Positions 32,050 to 44,855 of a stretch of DNA of 64,000 nucleotides are shown here, piece after piece (within the stretch, counting starts at the first letter, position 1; every line of letters starts with the position of its first letter). Source of the stretch: Iris pallida (Eukaryota; Streptophyta; Magnoliopsida; Asparagales; Iridaceae); the NCBI GenBank assembly GCA_029216955.1, contig JANAVB010005597.1, positions 49,349,614-49,413,613 of the forward strand, read 5' to 3'. A program made the translations under genes and the position numbers. The notes below the pieces were generated by a model. That model had not been told where the DNA came from, ran no database searches, and saw only the letters and a list, made by a program, of their open reading frames with translations.

Positions 32050-33492
32050 ATATTGGGTCGCAGGAATTGAGTCGAAGTTAAGGCTCTAATGGAAGTCGGA
32101 AAGTATAACGGGTAGGTACTATGGTAAGGGTTATCGCTAGTCCTTTTAACTTGAAAGTCGTACCCCGAAAATAGAGTACAAGGGGACGAGTTTGAGTGAG
32201 ACATGATATACCTTGATGAAGGTGGACTCGTCTAGATCTTGCATGTGAAATCTGTTGGAAGGTAACAGCTAGTCTCGTGCTCCGAATATTAATGACACAG
32301 CCGGGAACATAAAATGATCTAAATGGAAAGTGGGAGTCCATGGGGCACTAACTATCATCCTAATGGAATTTATTCTAATCAATCGGTAATCCTTGTATAT
32401 CCCAAAAATTTTAGAAGGCTTACAGTCTACCCACCTTAGAAGCTAGGACATGATTTTAGGAATGATGTTGTTAGGAGGATTCTGATAGTAGCTTGAGGGT
32501 CGAGAGGATAACGAGTAACTCCAGGCAAGGTTCCAGTCCCAGGGCTGGCCGATGGTAGCTGCACTTGTATATACAATCATCATAGCCATGGGGATACTCT
32601 CTATCTATTAAATACGAGCGTTCGTCTTTCCAATTAGTGAAAGACAAAAGCAATAAGGAATTCAAGAAAGATGTCATCGAATACAATTACGTGATTCAAG
32701 GGCAGATGTATAATTCAAAAGGAATTGTCAATACAGTCGCGGATGAGATCCTGGATACCTCTATATCTCAATCCACGTAGGAAAATTAAATGAAGAGCAA
32801 ACCAAATGCATCATGGTTGATCAGACCGTGATACAATGATTCTGATTAGACAATAGGTTAGCGGGCGTCCCCAATAAACATATGTCTAGAATCAAGCTCG
32901 ATAAAAGAGTAAGCTTGCAAAAACTAGGCTGTAATTGCAGCGTTGGTCAAGATGGTCAAAATATAAGTACGCGAGATTTTTGGAAAGGAGGCACAAGTAG
33001 TTCGAGTTTTGTGAGAATTAAAATCTAACTCGAGATTCGTACACGAATAACAGAATCAAAAATTCCAAACTAATTCTATACAGCAAAATAGGATTTAAAA
33101 ACAGACAATTCTAACTTATTATAAGATTTATATCTAATACAGCAAAAGAAAATTAAACAGTTTATCAAAATTAACTCCTTAATTCTAGGCAAGTCTAACA
33201 TACCAAGCGAATAGTATATCCACATTGGGGTCATATTGTCATATCAGAAATAATAGTGTACCTATAGAGATCTAGCAAGCTATCTAAATTGCATGGCCTA
33301 TATAATAACCTTAACTACCCAACAGTCAATTTGAACAAGGGACTCCTAGTCCTAGTTATTCTCCTAAATCATTTTAATCCTAATTGTGAATGAGCATTTC
33401 TTAGGCGCAGGCTCGCAATAGTACGACTAACGTACCATCACAAGTTCGTAATCTTTTGCGAAGACGGACCTGCATGGGCCACCACAAAAACT
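32050..33492. other. Non-coding interior of the nested element
   Basis: About 1.4 kb with no recognisable protein domain in any frame. AT-rich toward the right LTR. It replaces the gag-pol region expected in an autonomous element. Confidence 0.7.
33467..33485 (-). promoter_or_regulatory. Conserved primer-binding-like motif GACCTGCATGGGCCACCAC
   Basis: Lies 7 bp inside the right LTR, where minus-strand priming would occur. The identical 19-mer is at 10495-10513 and 45070-45088 beside the LTRs of the long-LTR gypsy element. On the minus strand it contains TGGTGGCCCATG, which begins with TGG as a tRNA-primed site would. Confidence 0.5.
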
Positions 33493-34955
33493 TGTCACGA
33501 ACCGCACCCGCTTTTCGGATACGAGACGTGTCAAAGCCAGCCTACGCCGCAGAGTCGGCGGTAGAACGCTGTCAAGCCCGCAAGTAATAACTGCTCAAAA
33601 TATAACATTTGCTGCTCATTCATATTTCTAAATTTATTACAATAGTTACAACATTTATAAAAAAATACACATTTATCACATTTAAAGAAAATGACAACTA
33701 GTTCCACTATCTAGGTCAGCCTCAGCATACCCATGTCTTTCCAGTGCTAAGAGTGATCGCGGCTAAACCTGAAAAATGTTGGTTTCCAGTCAGAAATGGA
33801 ATAAGTACACAAACCGACGGCAATGCGAAAACACAATAGAATTAACAAGACATGGAAATAACATATGAGATATCAAAACTGGAAGATAACTGATGACATA
33901 GCACGATAGAGAAGAAAACAAGGAAAAACTAATAAAAGACATCTATCTAGGTGGTTTGAAATATCATTTTTAACATGTGAACGGCTAGGGGATAAATACG
34001 GCTCACTGCACGTGTCGTGTGCAGCTGCTATCATTCACGATTAGACATATTGGGATAGTTCTGGGTAGTCCACATATATACTAAGATATTTCTCCTCCCG
34101 ACTAATCCGTGTGACGAGCGTGTCAACAAGCAGCAAGATATATGTATAGACATAAATGAAAAGACTACTATAAATCGAAAGCAATCAGAAAGTGCACTTG
34201 CCTGTAGTCCTGAGCTGCGGTTATGAGTCGAGCACTGAGTCAAAGTCCACAGAACCTATATTATGAGTTGATATTAATCAATACATGAGTTTAAGTTAAA
34301 CTAAGTCCATCTTTTAAATATTGCAAGCTTCCCTATATGTTTAGTAGGTTTAAGGGTTTGGACTGTCTTCTGAGTTCAATTATTCTCTCGAACCTTGTCT
34401 TCATCTACTCAAGCTTTATAGGTATCTAGGAAGCACTACCCTTGATGCAGTATGGTCGTAGCACTCTACCTTAACATTACGTCTCATTACCCCAAACATG
34501 GTCTCACATCCCATTAGCTACCTACCCATGACTTAAGATTTGAAAATTGGGGATAGGCTAAAGCTGGTACAAGGGACTACAGACTGGGCTCTAAATACCC
34601 AATTGAACAGTAGGAATGACCAATGTGAAGACTAACCTTTACTTGTAAAGGCTGATATCAGAGAACAAAATGAGATGGTAAGATGAGTCAAATGAAGGGT
34701 AACATCAGTGAAGGATATAACCTAACACATGCCTCACATACCCACACCTGATGCATCACTCTGTAGATTCCTACACACACTGGTTTGTTGTTCAAGACAC
34801 TGCTGCTGTCAGTAACATCTGCAGGTTGTCCACCTAAACACCCATACTTCCCTCTGAATAATAACCAACTCACAACTGCAACTTTGCATTTAACTTGCTG
34901 TAATTATGTAGTTTAATAAACAGATTTGAACCTCCCACATAAGGGTCCCTATGGT

Positions 34956-35004
<49 letters not shown>

Positions 35005-37469
35005 TTGTTTACAATTGCATATAACTAATGCATATGGTGATATTGAAGACAATGTCCATTGCAGGAACTGCAAGCCAATTGCTGCACAGGTATGTGCATA
35101 ATACACACACCCATAGCACCTATCCATGGCTGCACACCTATCCAGTGCTGATGTTACAACAGTAATTATTTCTGCCAATTTACAGAGAGTGACACCTATT
35201 TCATTCATTGATATATAGGTTCACTAGTGACTCCTCTTGTGTTCAGTCCATTCGTGCTATCTCTTACACTATGTGTATACCCTTTATTATGACACTACCT
35301 CTGTTCGATCCTATATTTGTTGTTTTCCTATTTCCTGTTACCGCTTGTGGTTGTGTGTAATCCTATGGACACTCATAAGGAAACCCTGATACCAAGGAAT
35401 CACGATCAGGCCCTAGCTTTCCCTTATACGATTAGGGGTATGTTGCACTTAATCAAGGTGTACAGGACATACTTCGTTCGATCCACACGCACACAACTGG
35501 GTCATGCTCTGTTCGAGCAGAGGTGTATGAAGTATCTCACCTTCCTTGTTTCTTAATGTTTTGGGGGACATATAAGTACTGTGTTCTTCCCACAGATTTC
35601 AGGTATCTCCATACATCCAAATATGGCTGCACATTGGGCTTCCTATCTCGATACTGGACTGCTGCCCACCCACAGGGTCTTCCCCGACCTACTTCCTTAT
35701 AGTTCATTGCATTGGTGTGACCCTTCACTTTACTGATACGTCATCTTAATGACTGATACCCATGTATTTGACTGAAACAAATTTGACAGCAGGTATCCAA
35801 ACGGATACCTATTACTGAAACAACATATACGAATGTGCAACCAAGTGCAAGTGCAGCTGATACCATATTGACACTATTGACCTTACTCTATAATCTAACA
35901 AAGGTATCGGTCGACTCGAGTTATGATTGGTACCACCTAGCACATACTACATCCCTTGGTCACATAGACTCCTACACATGTTCCCTCTACCTACTACATA
36001 AATGTGAAATTGTCTTTCCGTTTCCCACTACCAATATCAAATACCTGTTTTGTGTCAAACACCCTTTACCCGCTATAGGAATTTTGTATTCCTGCTACAC
36101 TGACCTGAACCCACCATACGGTGCTGGACAGACAGCGTTTGCAGCTATCTGCAGGACGCGGTTTGCCAATTGGGAACACACACCTGGTACATAACACACA
36201 TAGAAGAGCATTCTGAGACTTATCCTCACTAAGAATTCAATTAGCCTATTATCAAATAGCAAAAGCAATGAAACAAGCCCCTTATAACTTGTACAATTCC
36301 TAATATCCTGGCCACCAAGGTTGGAACCTACAGATCCTTGCTTGCTAAAATGCAACCCTGTGCCTATGGGTCTTGCCTTCTATTGATTTGACAGGCACAA
36401 AGTGTAAGGCTTGATGCATACATCAATGTGATATCATGGTATCAACATAATCAGACACGGAATAACTGTTACCTTATTAACTACCCACAGGATACCTGAT
36501 ACTTTCATGTTTGCAAGTATCATGTATCGACTGGCACATGATATGAGTACCAATATCTATGCAAGCTGAGGCAACTTGACCCACTGTGACTTTGTGCAGC
36601 TTTTCCTTGACAGAGACTTGCAATATCTAACGCAACTCCGACTGGTACTACCCCTGATACTAAGTAGTCCGCTTACTATCTACCGCGCACAACTGACAGT
36701 AGGATAGCGCACATTGCGTGCATGCCCTCTGTCCAAACTTTGGCAGAGTTTATACTTGCTATCCACGCCCTCCTGAACGTAATGGTACAACCAATGTTTG
36801 CACCCCGACTTCTCTCTAATAAACAGAGCCCCTATGTTCAATATGTCCTCTAAGAAAACTCGAATTCTGATACAGGGGATACCCAGTAGACTTAATGGAC
36901 ACGACCATGCTTACATAAAGTTTCCTACTTAGTAATTACTTCAAACATCTATCAATTCCCTCATCCCATGCTTTGTTAAAGACAGTAATGGTAAGTTTAG
37001 GGGTGGTTTAGTTTACCTCTTTGGTTTCGAAGTGAAAATCGATCGTTCCTTGACCCTTCTCTGATATCACCTCGCGGCAGGGAAGAAGTGGAGAACTAGG
37101 GTTCGGCCACAAGCCTCTGATACCTCTACTTATACTAGGGTTTTGTTGATTGAAGGATAGGATTGAATATCTCCCCTTCTATCCAGAGCTGGATTCGAAC
37201 TCTTCTAATCCAGAGATTTAAATTTTGAACCGGCCGTTTGAAATTTAAACCGAGAATTTTACACTCCAGTCCCTCTCTTTGATCTATTTGTGAAACATCC
37301 CTTCCTGTATTGGAATTTTTGAGAAAGACCCCTTTGCTATCCCTTATTGCATACAAGAGTAATCTAATACATTCACACTAATTGCCTATTAAAAGCCTTT
37401 ATGCTTTAAGTAATTATTCAGCAAAAATTTATAATAATAAAAGATGGAAATTTGGGTCAAGGGCTTACA
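33493..37469 (-). repeat. Right LTR of the nested element
   Basis: 3,977 bp; in element orientation the 5' LTR. The part from 34631 on is duplicated at 1-2845. It is closer to that duplicate than to the left LTR (for example in the CACCCATAGCACC segment near 35107, where the left LTR has a CA run), as expected if the whole locus was duplicated. Contains (AT)n at 34959-35002. Confidence 0.85.
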
Positions 37470-37474
37470 AATTG

Positions 37475-38214
37475 GGTAATAACATTGTATGTATGGGCTG
37501 TTGATTATAAATGGAATCCATGTCCCGATACATCGGGTTGATGATGTCCTCTTAAGGAGCTCATAAGCATTGTCATGTAAACCCTGCAGGTGGATTATAT
37601 CCGACATGACAAATAAAGTTGAGCGGAACTACTTAAGGATAAAAGATGTCGAATCAAATAGTTGTCCGTAACTTAATTTGATCGACAGACATACGATATC
37701 TTAAAATGGAGAGCCAAACGAGCATATAATAAAAGGAGCCCACAAACATAATTTGGGATTAGGGAGGTAGTGCAATAATAGCTCATTAGTGGACCGAGCT
37801 ATTGTTAACGGGCCTGGATTGTGTGTTCGGGCTGAACACGGGATATCCATATCCGTTGGGTGGCCTAACCCTAATTTCTTCTCATGGTCCCTGCCGTAGC
37901 CTATATATCCTCTATTCTCTGGCCGCCAGATTACTGATCAGAAATCTGAAATTTTCTCTAAATTCGTGATTCATGTAAGGAGAGAAAGAGAGGGCTGTCA
38001 AGGAGAAGAAAAGGTTGGGAGATCGTCACCCACACGACGTCCAACTCGAGGAAGGAATACGTGCAGAAGATCTTGGGGTTGTCCGCTCGAGATTGCCAGG
38101 AATTACTTGTCTCCTTTCCGTCGCAGGTATAATTCGTGAACCCTAGTTTTCGCCTATGAAGGGTTAGAACACGTATTAGATCTGTTTAACTTTCTATCGA
38201 TCAATACGCACACC
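37475..38214 (+). mobile_element. Copia 3' LTR, second part
   Basis: Resumes after the nested element's right AATTG. Joined with 27035-27570 it makes an LTR of about 1.28 kb. A TATA-like CCTATATATCC lies near 37900, followed by a GA-rich leader. The 3' end is placed at about 38214 by the start of similarity to gypsy LTR sequence and by a CA dinucleotide; it is uncertain by several bases. Confidence 0.65.
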
Positions 38215-40104
38215 AAAGAAAGGGTCATGGGAATCTCCAGTTCCATCATTCCTATGCCTTGAGCATCCTCTAATATGTAAATAACAGTAATTAGGAGTAA
38301 TTACAAGAGTTAGAGTTAGGGTTTACCTCTTGAGAGTTGGAATCCCAAGAAAAAGTCCCAAAATTGGTTCTTTTGGGTCAAGAGCCAAATATAAGCCTCC
38401 AACCCCTCCATGCTAGGTTCTACTTAGATAAAAATCACAAATAGAGATAAACAATGGGTTAGCACCAAGATTAGAGAGAGATATAGAGAAATGGGAGAGA
38501 TTGGAAGAGATTTGACTTACTTTTGAGCCTAAAATTCAAAGGGAAAAGAAAGAGATCTTTGTAGAATGAGAGAAAGGAGAGAGAGAGAGAGAGTTTTTCT
38601 TGAAATGGGAAGAAGAGAGGGAGTGAGCTGCTGGCCGGCCACTAATTTGAGGGTGTTATGGCATTTGTGCAAAGTCACAAATGCCCTCCAAGTCAAGGAA
38701 TAGAAGGGTTTTGAGTTGGGGTCAAAATGGTAAATTGGAAACTCCTAATTTCAAGTTCTAAATCTAATTCTAATCCCTAATCCCACTAAAATAAAATAGG
38801 ATTAGTCAAATATAAATATTTGGGTTTGGTCATGACAAGTTGGTCGGTTCCAGTTGGGTCCAAAACTGACCCGGGTCACTACACAAGTCGAAATGAGACA
38901 AAATTCAAACCCTATCAAATAAACCCCCAAAATACATATTAAAATATAAAAATTCCAAAAAATATTAAAATATAAAAATAACCAAAATCACAATACATCA
39001 ATTTAAATATTATTAAAATAATAAAACTCACCAATTAATCAAAATCCTAAATAATTCAAAAGTCACAAAATGACTAAAATATCCTTAGACAAAAAGTGGT
39101 AATTAGCTAATCTAGTCACATGGGTTAGGCCTCCATGGTCATGGTTAGTCTCTAGGCTAAGCAGCTCTAAGGTTACACTAGCCAAAGAACAAAATCACAA
39201 AATACTAATTTAATTAAATTAAAATAATCAAAATTACTAATAAATCAATAAAACGATTTAAACCTATTATTAAATAATCAATTGTACAAAAGTTTAAAAT
39301 TACTCTCATTTTAGAAAAGTGGTGGTTACATATGGAAGTTCATGCAGCCACGGAAGTTCATGCGGCTGCGGAAGTTCATGCGGTTGCGAAAGTTCATGCG
39401 GCCACGGAAGTTCATGCGGCTGCAGAAATTCATGCGGCCACGGAAGTTCATGCGGCTGCGGAAGTTCATGCGGCCACGAAAGTTCATGTGGCCACGGAAC
39501 TATTCTTCTTCTATTATTCCGAGAAGAAGAACCATGCAAAAGCCATAGCTTCCAAGCTTCATAAAACCTTCATCTAGAGTCCAAATTCGAACTTCCATAG
39601 GTCAAAATAGGGCAGAATAAATTTTCTACAACATGGAACCATCAGAACTTGATAATAACAAGATTAAATAGATCAAAATCTAAGAAATCTAAAAATAAAA
39701 TAAACTTAGATCTACAAGGAATGAGCCATGGAAAGTAGAAATACTAAATATTAAAGTGTGTTAGAATCTCATGAGGAAAGAATGGAACAATAAAAACGGA
39801 GTTCCTCCTTGAAGCAAGCTGCACTTGCCTAAGCCCTACTCCCTGGTAGGTGAAGAAGTAATAGTGGATAAGAAGAAGTGATGGAGAAGAATTAATGAGG
39901 AGAGGGAGGGTGAGGTGGAAATATAAATGATGGTGGTGGTGGTAGGTGGGGGTTTGGTCCACATAAAACTAAGCCAAACTGAACCAGCAAGTTGAACCGA
40001 ACCAAAAAATAAAATGCCAAAATAACCATGCAAGGAAATATGCAATACGAGTCAAGATATGCACACGTATACCAAAATACGTAATACGAACTATTGTCGT
40101 TACA
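38215..40104 (-). mobile_element. Gypsy left LTR, truncated (copy 2)
   Basis: Counterpart of 3595-5536, with the same truncation and junction to the copia LTR. The shared junction shows the truncation is older than the block duplication or is allelic. It ends in GTTACA at 40104, followed by the PPT. Confidence 0.7.
39334..39498. repeat. 18 bp minisatellite, about 9 units (copy 2, left LTR)
   Basis: Same array as 4711-4928 with about three units fewer. The first unit has GCAGCC instead of GCGGCC. Confidence 0.95.
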
Positions 40105-40330
40105 ACTCTACCACCTTAAAAGAATTCCGTCCTCGAAATTTAATTAAAATGCTAGAGAAGCAAGGACAAGCTCTACTAACCACAGGCAAGCTATACCAAT
40201 CAGTCCATCATGCAGTCATTCATTCAAGCGAGGAATTGAAAGCATAAGACATAAGGAAGACATTATACCTTACGAGTCAAACATGTCAGGATATCATAAT
40301 CGGATATCATCCTCACGCTCCCATGTTGAC

Positions 40331-41877
40331 TCACCCAAAGAGATGACCCCAAGCAACTCGGACTAAATTAATAGCCTTGTTCTTGAGTATCTTCTCCCTC
40401 CGGTCCAACATAGACACGGGCCTCTCCTCATACGAAAGGTTGGTACCAACAACCAATTCCGAATGATCCAGGATGTGGCCCGGGTCTGGGATATATCGTC
40501 GCAGTTGGGATACATGGAGCACGTCATGTACCTCATGTAGCGACAGTGGAAGAGCAAGACGATAGGATACATCACCTACTCGCTCCAGAATGTCGAACGG
40601 CCCTATATACCTAGGACTAAGCTTTCTGCGTACGCCGAAATAAATGATGCCACGGTTAGGCGAAATCCTCATGAATACATGATCGTCGACCGAGAATTCA
40701 AGGGGCACCTATGAGAATCGGCCCAATGGCGCTGACGATCTTGTGCAACGCGAAGATGATCTTTGACTCTCCTGACCGCCTCAACTGTCTGAGTGATCAT
40801 TTCTGGACCAAGCATCTGCCTCTCTCCAATATCGTCCCATGCTAGTGGGGATCTGCACTTCCTTTCATACAGTGCCTCGAACGGTGCCATCTGGATACTA
40901 GCTTGGAAACTGTTATTGTACGAGAACTCCACCAAGTGCAGGTGATCTTTCCACGAACCACCAAAGTCGAGTGTACAAGATCTCAACATATCTTCAAGAG
41001 TCTGGATCGTACGTTCCGACTGACCATCTGTCTGCGGGTGATAAGCTGAGCTGAACTGGAGGTGAGTTCCCAAACTCTCTTGCAAGCTACGCCAAAAGTG
41101 CGACATAAATCTTGAATCTCTGTCCGAGGTGATACTGACTGGTACACCGTGAAGTCTGACAATCTGCCTGAGGTACATCTCTGCTAGTTGAGCCGTCGAC
41201 TGACCAACTTTGAATGGGAGAAAGTGAGCCACCTTCGTGAGCCTGTCTACTATCACCCATATAGCATCTCTACCAGCTGGGGATCTAGGCAATCCAGTCA
41301 CGAAATCCATGGTTACATGCTCCCACTTTCATTCTGGAATTGGCAAGGGCTGAAGAAGTCCAGCTGGCCTCTGATGTTCAGCCTTAACTTGTTGGCAAAC
41401 CAAACACCGAGAGACGAACCGGGCTATCTTTCTCTTCATATCGTTCCACCAAAAGTACTGTCGGATATCACGGTACATCTTTGTACCATCGGGATGAATC
41501 GAATACGAGAACTGTGAGCCTCTGTCATGATCTCCTGTCTGATATCTCCACTGGGTACACAAAGACGCTTACCATGTCGAAGTGTACCATCTTATGAATG
41601 CATAACTCTGGTCTTCGTCCTGCCTCACACTCTGCTCTTAGCCATGAAGCTTAGAATCTGTTGACTGTGCCATCCGGATCATCTCGACTATAGTGGACTG
41701 AACTTGCATACTGGCCATCAATGCCACACTGGAAGGGAGAACAACTTCTATATCCATCTTCTGAAGATCTGCTAACAGCTCTGGTTGCGCTGTTAGGAAA
41801 TAAACTCCGACTCTCCTGCTAAATGCATCTGCTACAAACATTGGCCTTCCCTGGGTGGTACTGCAGGTTGACATCAT
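40331..41877 (-). pseudogene. Integrase with chromodomain, copy 2
   Basis: The linker is at 41638-41877. The zinc-binding part at 41329-41562 includes RFVSRCLVCQQVKAEHQRP with its CxxC. The open DDE core lies at 40669-41310. The C-terminal part with chromodomain-like end is at 40331-40708 (HSELVVGTNLSYEERPVSML). The core reads further than in copy 1, including the part after the catalytic glutamate. The frame breaks around 40330 and between the zinc and linker pieces. Confidence 0.87.
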
Positions 41878-41975
41878 AATCCACGAGTAGCTCTAGTCAC
41901 CTCCTCTGACGCATGTTAAGGTCTTTCTGGGTAAAAACATACTTCAGGCTCTTATAGTCGGTAAAAATCTCTACC

Positions 41976-43066
41976 CTATCTTCCGTACAAGTAGTGCCTC
42001 CATAACTTAAGTGCAAACACTACGGCTGCCAACTCCAAGTCATGGGTTGGGTAATTCCTCTCATGATCACGAAGTTGGCGTGACGCATAAGCTATTACCT
42101 TCCCATGCTGCATCAGAACACATCCTAGACCCCTGCCTGAAGCATCATAATATACTGAGAATCCTCCGATTCCATCTGAAAGTGTGAGAATGGGAGCCGT
42201 CATCAAGCTTCGCTTCAACTTCTCAAAAGAACTCTGATACTCTGCTGTCCAAGCAAACTGCACATCCTTGCGGGTCAACTGGGTCAAGGGTGCTGAAATT
42301 TGAGCAAAGTCTGAAACAAATCGCCGGTAGTAGCCGGTCAAGCCAAAAAAAACTGTAAATTTCTGCCACTGTGCTAGGTACCGGCCATGTTTCAATGGCC
42401 ACGATCTTCTGGGATCCACTTCTCCTCCTCCTCTGGTGATGATATGGCCCAAGTACGAAATGCGATCGAGCCAGAACTCACATTTACTAAACTTGGCATA
42501 TAACTGATGCTCTCTAAGAATATGAAGAACAACTCTGAGATGCTGCTCATGCTCCGCCTTACTCTTGCTGTAGACCAGGATGTCGTCTACGAACACAATC
42601 ACGAACTGATCCAAATAAGGCATGAAGATGCGATTCATGAGGTCCATGAACACGGTCGACGCATTGGTTGCTCCAAATGGCATCACAAGGAACTCCCAAT
42701 ACCCATATCGGGATCTGAAAGCTGTCTTCGGGATGTCCTGCTCTCAGACTCTGATCTGATGATATCCTGACCGTAAGTCAATCTTCGAGAATACTGCTGT
42801 CCCTCTGAGTTGATCAAACAAGTCATCTATCCTCGGAGAGGGTATATGTTCTTGATTGTCACTGAGTTTAAGGTACGATAATCTACACATAATCTGGACG
42901 TACCATCCTTCTTTTTCACAAGAAGCATCGGGGCTCCCCAAGGTGATCCACTAGCACGAATGAATCCCTTGGTTCTGAGTTCTTCAATCATCTTGTACAA
43001 TATCTCTAGCTCTGATGGCGCCATCCTGTAGACTCTCTCTGACACTGGGGCTGATCCGGGAATCAA
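41976..43066 (-). pseudogene. Reverse transcriptase and RNase H, copy 2
   Basis: Fingers at 42827-43066, a middle piece at 42744-42941 ([23 protein letters not shown], shown here with its RT core D), and an open 236-codon frame at 41976-42686. That frame includes the FVDD box and RNase H through [17 protein letters not shown]. Fewer breaks than copy 1. In RNase H, one residue differs (YYDASG against YCDASG in copy 1). Confidence 0.87.
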
Positions 43067-43615
43067 GTCGATAGTAAACTCGATCTCTCGCTCTGACGAT
43101 ATTCCTGGAAGCTCTTCGGGAAAACATCTGAAAACTCTTCAACTATCCGGGGTAACTGCACTACTGCTACTGCCATCCGCAACACCGGAGGAGAAGGTTC
43201 AACTTCGCCTCGGGAAAAGGAAAACTCCGGCTCGCCTGGAATGCTAAAAATAACCCTGCCGATGTGGCAGTCTATCCTAGCATACTGGTCCCTCAACCAA
43301 TCCATCCCTAAGACCACATCATAATCGGCCATCGGAAACTCTATCAATCTAGCAGGAAATTCTCTACCGCTAACTACGATCCGACACGAGGAAAACTCTA
43401 TCTACTCCCACAAGTCCGTTACCAGTAAGTATATTGAGCCTTACTGATAATGACTCGGGTTCCATTCCTATCCGTGTCGCTAATCGTGCAGACATAAATG
43501 AATGCGAGGCATCAGAATCAAATAATACGGAAGCTGAAAAGGTGTTGACGAGAATAGTACCTGCCACTACCTCACCTGGTGCCAACCCTTCTTCTCCCAT
43601 GGTTAAAGCCAGCAC
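43063..43615 (-). pseudogene. Aspartic protease, frameshifted, copy 2
   Basis: Two frames (43370-43615 and 43063-43347) carry the FDSDASHSF active-site loop and VLGMDWL. A two-base difference near 43392 (GAAAACTC here, GAAAATACTC in copy 1) splits them. The DSD in place of DSG is shared with copy 1. Confidence 0.8.
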
Positions 43616-43674
43616 TTGACCATGTCCTCTGGATGCGGGTCCCCTCTACTGAAAATTTCTCTGTCTGCTCTGGA

Positions 43675-44855
43675 TCAGGGCTTAGGCTTGGACATAGTGC
43701 TGCCGTCTCTGCTGCTGGAACGCCTGGGCCTGCGTCGGCAATGGCCTCGGAACGGATACTGCTGCTGCTGCTGGACTAGTGCTGGTCCTCTAACTGAAGG
43801 ACTAGAGAAGGCTGATGATGAACTCCCCTGTTCGGGTAGTTCCCAACCCTGTGGTCCGGGGCACCACAAACTAAGCACAAATCCTGTGCTCGGCGACACT
43901 CTGACACCACATGTCTTGGCTTCCCGCAGTGTGAACATCCCACTGCGGAAGACTGCTTCTGCTTCTGCTGCTGAGTGGTCGGGGTTGAATGTTGAACCGA
44001 CGTCACTGAGGTCGCCCACCTCGGAGCTCTAATGGTCAAGGCCTTGGCTGCTGGGGCTGGTGCTGAAGACTGATTCATCTGACCATGGGATCGCTTCCGA
44101 CCTCCGGTCCTGTCCACGATCCTCTGGGAGGTGTACTCGTGCCTCATAGCTGCCCTCAATACTGCATCAAAAGTCTGATGCACAAACTGTTCCATTGCTA
44201 GCAAAATCTCCAGGTGAAGCCCTTCTGGAACCGCTGGGCTCTATCGAACTCGGTTGCTACCAAGGTGGGAGCAAACCGACTAAGTCTCGGAAACTCGACC
44301 GCATATCCGTCGACCGTCCTGCCCATCTGCTTCAAATTGGTAAACCTTGTCTGTAGATCGTACCGAGCTACAACATCGAAATACTTAGTCTGGAATCTCT
44401 CTGAATACTGCCCAAGCAATAGGTGCCCTTAATCCAACCGTCTGCGCTGCCCACCAGCTGCGGGCCAAATCCAATAGCTGTAGGCGCACCATGGCCACCT
44501 TTTCGTCTTCTGGGGTCCTGGCTGCTTCTAGGATGACCTCAGTGTCCTGAAGCCAAGCATCAGCCGATAGCATCTTCGCTGCCATCGAAGAATGGAGGGT
44601 TCAGGCGCTTGAAACTGTTCGCTGCACTGTTACCCTGATGACCTCCTCTGGTCCAGAGCATCTGCCATCCGCCTGGTGCAAGGCATCTCCTCGCCGATCT
44701 TGGGAAGCTAATAGTGACCTGATGAGACCCACCAAAGTGCCATCATCAGGCTCTACAGGCTGAACTGGCTGGATTGGTGGCTCTCCTCCGGTAGGCACGA
44801 CTCTGGAGGTTACTCCTGAATGCTGGACTTGATCTCCAGGTTGCTGCTGGTCCAC
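43675..44855 (-). pseudogene. gag: gag polyprotein, frameshifted, copy 2
   Basis: Pieces on the minus strand are: N-terminal Q/P-rich part (44601-44855), gag domain (44385-44585 with AWLQDTEVILEAA, and 44198-44419), and zinc-knuckle part (43776-44204), with another frame continuing at 43675-44019. The first knuckle CSHCGKPRHVVSEC is intact; the second has Tyr for the last Cys, as in copy 1. Breaks near 44200, 44400 and 44590 come from small indels not seen in copy 1 (9103-10365). Confidence 0.82.

Larger units (their letters stand above)
27571..37469 (-). mobile_element. Complete large-LTR gypsy derivative (LARD-like), 9.9 kb
   Basis: Both LTRs run TGTCACGA...CTTACA in plus orientation (27571-31571, 4,001 bp; 33493-37469, 3,977 bp). 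Perfect 5 bp target duplications AATTG lie at 27566-27570 and 37470-37474. The internal part is only 1,921 bp and keeps just the integrase C-terminus and chromodomain on the minus strand, next to the PPT. The enzymes are absent, so it would have to be mobilised in trans. It sits inside a copia LTR, so it inserted after that element. The two LTRs are highly similar by eye, with scattered substitutions and small indels, implying a fairly recent insertion. LARD (large retrotransposon derivative) is the usual term for long-LTR, non-coding elements. Confidence 0.88.
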
